Origin: Clostridiales bacterium
GTDB taxonomy: Bacteria; Bacillota; Clostridia; Christensenellales; Aristaeellaceae
Length of the DNA: 18,900 bases
NCBI GenBank assembly: GCA_004556395.1
Contig: SFHK01000067.1
Coordinates: 1-18,900 of the forward strand
Reading direction: 5' to 3'
The notes under the pieces are model-generated. The model did no database searches and was not told the origin of the DNA. It was given only the letters and a program-made list of their open reading frames with translations. Of this stretch, positions 15,635 through 18,900 are shown piece after piece. Both the position numbers and the translations under genes were made by a program. The stretch's first letter is position 1. Each line of letters opens with the position of its first letter.

Positions 15635-18163
15635 ATGAAGATCATCAATTTCAGCGTAAACCGCAAGCGCATGGCGGGAACGCCGCGCGACCGCGTGGTC
15701 GAGGGCGGCGGAAAGCTGGTGTTCGCGTGGGGCGTGGAGAACGCGCCGGGACGAAAGCAGGCGGCGTATCAGCTGACGCTTCTGTGCGACGGAAGCGAAG
15801 TATACGACAGCGGCTGGGTGGAGACGGACGCGCAGGAATGCGCGGTTTCGGGGCTGGCCGTTCCGAGCGGCGCGCGCGTGGACGCGGCGCTGACTGTGCG
15901 CGACGATACCGGCGCGGAGAGCGAGAAGGGGATTCAGAGCTTCTATCCGGTGAACGTCGAGTGGACGGCGAAGTGGATGACCGCGCCGGAGGATACGAAC
16001 CTGCGCACGGTGTACTTCCGCCGCGAGTTCTCCGTGAAGGGCGAGGTTCGGCGCGCGGTGCTGTATGCCTGCGGGCTGGGGTATCAGAACCTGTACATCA
16101 ACGGCGTTCGCGTGGACGACGCGCGGCTTGACCCGGCGCACACGGATTATTCTGTGGTATGCCAGTACGTCGCCGTGCCGGACGCGGGCGATTTCCTGCG
16201 CGCGGGCGAAAACTGTCTGGCCGCGGAGGTGGGCGGCGGCTGGCGCGACAATCCCGGCGGCTATCAGGGGCACGTCGAGGACGTGACGTTCTTCGGCGAC
16301 CGTCGGCTCATCTACATGCTGGACATTGCCTATGCCGACGGCAGCGCGGAGCGCCTGATTTCCGACGAAGGCACGCAGGCAGGGTTCGGCCCCAGCGTGC
16401 GCAGCACGCTGTTTAACGGCGAGGACTACGACGCGACGCTGTCCATTCCCGGCTGGAACGAGGTGGGCTTTGCGGGCTTTAAAGCCGCGAAGGTCTGCGA
16501 AACGGACGTGGGCGCGCTGAAGCCGATGGTGATTCCGCCCATCCGCGAGGTGGAGACGGTGAAGCCCTTGTCCGTTTCGCGCCATGACGGGTCGTACATC
16601 GTGGACTTCGGGCTGAATCTGGCGGGCGTGGTGCGCGTGAAGCTGCCGAAGATGCCGCGCGGCACGGTGGTTTCGCTGTCGCACGCCGAGGAGCTGGACG
16701 AGACCGGCGATTTGTACACCGCCACCCTGCGCGGCGCGGAGGCGACCGACCGCTATACTTACGCCGGAGACGCGTCCGACCTGGACGTGTGGCAGCCGGA
16801 TTTCACCTATCACGGCTTCCGGTACGCGCGCGTGACGGGCGTCGACGTGGGCAGGGACGACGTGGAGGCCGTGTTCCTTCGCACGGACATGAAGAGGAAC
16901 GGCTTTTTCGTGAGCGGCAGCGCGGCGCTGAACGCGCTTCAGCAGCAGGTTCTGCGCACAGAAGAAGGCAACATGCACTCCATCCTGACCGACTGCCCGC
17001 AGCGCGACGAGCGCATGGGCTGGATGAACGACGCGACCGTGCGCTTTGAGGAAACGCCGTATAATTTCGACTGCGCGGGCATGTTCCGAAAGATCGTGCG
17101 CGACCTGATTTCCATTCAGAAGCCGGACGGCGCGATCGCCTGCACCGCGCCTAAGGTGTTCGGCGCGTTCCCGGCCGACCCGGTGTGCTCCAGCTTCCTT
17201 GTGGCGGGCTTGCAGGCGTATCTCCATTTCGCCGATAAAGAGACGCTGGAGGAGGCGTTCGACGCCTTCGCCGCGTGGGAGGGCTGCCTGCTCGACCACA
17301 GCGAGGACTATATCGTGAACTACAGCTATTACGGCGACTGGGCGGGCCCGGCCTATGCCTGCGAGCCGAACGACGGCGCGCGCTCAATCGTCACGCCGGG
17401 CGTATTCATGTCCACCGGCTATTCCTTCTTCAACTGCCGCACGCTCGCCGAGATGGCGGAAGCTCTGGGGCGCGAAGGCGACGCGAGGAAGTACAGGGCG
17501 CTTGCCGGGCGCGTCCGCGAAGCCATGCTGCGGAAGTGGTACAACGCGGCGGACGCGGTATTCGCCACCGGCTCCATGGCCTGTCAGGCGTTCTCGCTGT
17601 GGCTGGGTATCGTGCCGGAGGAGGATCGCGCCCGCGCGGCGAAGAAGCTGCGGGGCGACCTCGTAAGCGCCGGTTACGCCTTCACCACCGGCAACCTCTG
17701 CACGCGCTACCTGCTGGACGAGCTGGCCGAGTTCGGCTATGTGGACGACGCGTATGAGCTGCTCACGCGCGACGAATACCCGTCGTGGGGCTTCATGCGC
17801 CAGAACGAGGCCACGACGGTGTGGGAGCGCTTCGAGCTGAAGAAGAACCCCGGCATGAATTCCCATAACCACCCGATGTACGGCTCCGTGGGCGCGTTCC
17901 TGTATACCGGCCTGCTCGGCCTTGCGCCTACGCAGCCGGGCTTCCGGCGTTTCTCCGTGAAGCCGCGCATGCCCGAAAAGCTGCTCAGCGCGCAGGGCGG
18001 CGTGGATTCGCCCTATGGCGCGATTCACGTGCGCTGGTTTAAGCGCTATGGCGGCTGCCACCTGTTCGTGGACGTGCCGTTCGGGTGCACGTGCGATGTG
18101 GAGTTTATGGGACAGAAGCGGACGCTGCAAGCCGGAGCGCATCACTTGAATGTGGCGGAGTGA
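15635..18163 (+). CDS. Alpha-L-rhamnosidase, glycoside hydrolase family 78
   Basis: An 842-residue enzyme that cleaves terminal alpha-L-rhamnose from glycosides or polysaccharide fragments, by inversion. Domain order fits GH78: an N-terminal fibronectin-like region (about 1-110), the rhamnosidase N-terminal beta-domain (about 125-300), a second beta-domain (about 300-410), the six-hairpin (alpha/alpha)6 catalytic barrel (about 415-765) and a C-terminal beta-domain. The catalytic motif DCPQRDERMGW holds Asp453, the presumed general acid Glu459, and Trp463, with the spacing seen in characterised GH78 enzymes. Glu731 in TTVWERFE is the likely base. The ATG at 15635 is chosen over upstream in-frame ATGs because it gives the family N-terminus and lies after the promoter; GGGAGG is 11 bases upstream. 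There is no signal peptide, so it acts in the cytoplasm on imported rhamnosides. It appears monocistronic. Confidence 0.93.
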   Translation: MKIINFSVNRKRMAGTPRDRVVEGGGKLVFAWGVENAPGRKQAAYQLTLLCDGSEVYDSGWVETDAQECAVSGLAVPSGARVDAALTVRDDTGAESEKGIQSFYPVNVEWTAKWMTAPEDTNLRTVYFRREFSVKGEVRRAVLYACGLGYQNLYINGVRVDDARLDPAHTDYSVVCQYVAVPDAGDFLRAGENCLAAEVGGGWRDNPGGYQGHVEDVTFFGDRRLIYMLDIAYADGSAERLISDEGTQAGFGPSVRSTLFNGEDYDATLSIPGWNEVGFAGFKAAKVCETDVGALKPMVIPPIREVETVKPLSVSRHDGSYIVDFGLNLAGVVRVKLPKMPRGTVVSLSHAEELDETGDLYTATLRGAEATDRYTYAGDASDLDVWQPDFTYHGFRYARVTGVDVGRDDVEAVFLRTDMKRNGFFVSGSAALNALQQQVLRTEEGNMHSILTDCPQRDERMGWMNDATVRFEETPYNFDCAGMFRKIVRDLISIQKPDGAIACTAPKVFGAFPADPVCSSFLVAGLQAYLHFADKETLEEAFDAFAAWEGCLLDHSEDYIVNYSYYGDWAGPAYACEPNDGARSIVTPGVFMSTGYSFFNCRTLAEMAEALGREGDARKYRALAGRVREAMLRKWYNAADAVFATGSMACQAFSLWLGIVPEEDRARAAKKLRGDLVSAGYAFTTGNLCTRYLLDELAEFGYVDDAYELLTRDEYPSWGFMRQNEATTVWERFELKKNPGMNSHNHPMYGSVGAFLYTGLLGLAPTQPGFRRFSVKPRMPEKLLSAQGGVDSPYGAIHVRWFKRYGGCHLFVDVPFGCTCDVEFMGQKRTLQAGAHHLNVAE

Positions 18164-18201
18164 GCAGGCGCTCCCGCCACTGCCACCCTCTGAGGAAAAG
18201 G

Positions 18202-18247
18202 AAACGAGGCTGCGGATGAACTTTGGGTTCATTCGCGGCCCCGTTTT
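18202..18247 (+). terminator. Strong intrinsic terminator of the rhamnosidase gene
   Basis: A long stem: 14 bp (18208-18221 with 18227-18240, two wobble pairs, loop TTTGG), extended outward by AAACG/CGTTT across one A-C mismatch. It is followed by TTTT and, a few bases on, a run of eight T. Confidence 0.88.
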
Positions 18248-18268
18248 GTATGGATTTTTTTTCTTGCA

Positions 18269-18400
18269 GCCCCGCCTCCGCCGTCATGCGGTGGCCGAGC
18301 ATGCAGAGGAAGCGCATGGCTTCGAAGGTACAGTCGGGGGCATGGCCGCCGCAGAAGGGGTAGACCTCGAAGTTGAAGCTGCCGTCGAAGTGGATTTCCT
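18269..18400 (-). pseudogene. C-terminal remnant of a TIM-barrel sugar isomerase/epimerase gene
   Basis: On the minus strand from about 18400 the frame reads KEIHFDGSFNFEVYPF, then CGGHAPDCTFEAMRFLCMLG and HRMTAEAGLQ. The KEI.FDG.FN.E beginning and the MR.L...GH.L ending are what one expects of the last strand and helices of xylose-isomerase-like epimerases. Only about 45 residues remain. Upstream the similarity ends exactly at the edge of the candidate MITE at 18401. Downstream no stop is met before the frame runs into the rhamnosidase terminator. There is no start codon or ribosome site. The identification rests on pattern recognition of a short segment. It is not a fragment of the epimerase at 465-1247, whose own C-terminus differs. 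Confidence 0.55.
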
Positions 18401-18566
18401 TAAGGCGACACCGCAAAATTCGGCGGCGCGTCGGGCGATGTCTTTTCCGCCATCTGCGGCACGTAAATTTCGAAGGGTTACCGGAGGTAAATCGAGAAAT
18501 TTTCGTTTACATCTGACGAAAAATCCATTCGCCGGCCGACCGCCTCATTTGTGCGGCGTTGCCTTA
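18401..18566. mobile_element. Candidate MITE-like element with imperfect terminal inverted repeats
   Basis: The left end TAAGGCGACACCGCAAAAT (18401-18419) is an imperfect inverted copy of the right end ATTTGTGCGGCGTTGCCTTA (18547-18566): two substitutions and one inserted base. Taken as AGGC...GCCT, the element is bounded by TA on both sides, as with IS630/mariner-type insertions. It is 166 bases long, encodes nothing recognisable, and has an internal perfect 7-bp stem TTTTCGT/ACGAAAA (18500-18522). No second copy lies in the window, so mobility is inferred. Confidence 0.45.
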
Positions 18567-18616
18567 CATGCATGGATTGCGTGCGGCTCTGGCTGAGAAC
18601 GTGGTTTGACATAAGG

Positions 18617-18640
18617 CGTTTGGCGCGGGCGCGCCGAACG
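18617..18640. other. Hairpin in the leader of the alpha/beta hydrolase gene
   Basis: CGTTTGGCGC (18617-18626) pairs with GCGCCGAACG (18631-18640), one T-G wobble, loop GGGC. It ends just before the ribosome site (GAGAGG, from 18640) and has no T-run, so it could affect translation start rather than termination. Confidence 0.45.
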
Positions 18641-18654
18641 AGAGGTGGAAAAGC

Positions 18655-18900
18655 ATGGATATTTCCTTATATTATGAAGAGCGCGGCGCGGGCTTTCCGC
18701 TTGTGCTTCTGCACGGGAACGGGGAGAGTCACGAATATTTCGCGCGGCAGATGGAGCCCTTTTCGAGGGTGTTTCGCGTGCTCGCGCCGGACACGCGCGG
18801 ACATGGGCGTTCGCCGCGGGGCGAGGGGGCGTTTACGCTTCGGCGGTTCGCGGACGATCTGTATGACTTCCTGCGGGCGCGCGGCATCGAACGGGCGCAC
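18655..18900 (+). CDS. Alpha/beta hydrolase, N-terminal part (3' end outside window)
   Basis: The first 82 residues of a probable alpha/beta-fold hydrolase (esterase, lactonase or related). Seen: MDISLYYEERGAGFPLVLLH followed by GNGES, the HGxG oxyanion-hole region, then LAPDTRGHGRSPRGEG, the typical D.RGHG.S segment after strand 4, then the helix RRFADDLYDFLRARGIERAH leading to the nucleophile elbow. The catalytic Ser, Asp and His lie beyond the window edge. The start has GAGAGGTGG about six bases upstream. There is no signal peptide, so the protein is cytoplasmic. The substrate is not predictable. A perfect TTGACA lies at 18606 but has no matching -10, so its promoter is unclear. Confidence 0.85.
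   Translation, partial: MDISLYYEERGAGFPLVLLHGNGESHEYFARQMEPFSRVFRVLAPDTRGHGRSPRGEGAFTLRRFADDLYDFLRARGIERAH

Larger units (their letters stand above)
18164..18654. other. Decayed noncoding region after the rhamnosidase gene
   Basis: About 490 bases without an intact gene. It contains the rhamnosidase terminator, a minus-strand remnant of an epimerase gene, a candidate MITE, and the leader of the next gene with a GC-rich hairpin. Open frames through it on either strand mix unrelated sequence and have no start signals. Confidence 0.75.

Noticed and set aside
15440..17299. A 619-codon minus-strand frame antisense to the rhamnosidase gene
   Set aside because: Antisense shadow of a GH78 gene with catalytic motifs intact on the plus strand.
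18150..18596. A 148-codon plus-strand frame after the rhamnosidase gene
   Set aside because: It runs through the terminator, the antisense of the epimerase remnant and the candidate MITE; no coherent domain or ribosome site.
18606..18611. Perfect -35 TTGACA before the alpha/beta hydrolase gene
   Set aside because: The expected -10 position is GC-only (inside the leader hairpin), so no promoter can be supported.

Overview
The window looks like chromosomal DNA from a GC-rich member of the Clostridia (Firmicutes); I infer a gut-type lineage but cannot name the genus. The reasons are strong AGGAGG-type ribosome binding sites, adjacent gyrB-gyrA, a CUT1 sugar importer of the Lpl/Ytc type encoded without its own ATPase, and intrinsic terminators at most gene ends. 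Most genes are GC-rich. The stretch from about 2.5 to 6.9 kb (transporter and its regulator) is visibly less so.

Layout. (1) 1-388: C-terminal end of lgt, closed by a bidirectional terminator. (2) 465-5872, minus strand: a five-gene sugar operon in transcription order permease, permease, solute-binding protein, Gfo/Idh/MocA oxidoreductase, TIM-barrel sugar isomerase/epimerase. An AraC-family activator (6072-6941, plus) is divergent from it. (3) 7029-10585, minus strand: a tightly overlapping operon of rsuA-like pseudouridine synthase, RsmC/YbxB-like methyltransferase, M24 peptidase and iron-dependent alcohol dehydrogenase, with a good promoter at 10633-10661. (4) 10774-15305, plus strand: gyrB and gyrA. 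gyrB carries an internal lesion near 12394 that shifts the frame and removes the conserved PPLYKV segment. (5) 15306-15634: gyrA terminator, a cluster of three strong palindromes, then an extended -10 promoter. (6) 15635-18163: cytoplasmic GH78 alpha-L-rhamnosidase with a strong terminator. (7) 18164-18654: a decayed noncoding stretch with a C-terminal remnant of a second TIM-barrel epimerase and a small candidate MITE. (8) 18655-18900: start of an alpha/beta hydrolase.

How the genes work together. The AraC regulator, importer, oxidoreductase and epimerase form a coherent uptake-and-catabolism module for an unidentified oligosaccharide or glycoside. The rhamnosidase has no signal peptide, so it would act on material already imported; linking it to this importer is inference only. 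I found no phage, CRISPR, tRNA or rRNA features and no convincing wholly new system. The most notable observations are the gyrB lesion, the candidate MITE beside a gene remnant, and the palindromic intergenic elements.
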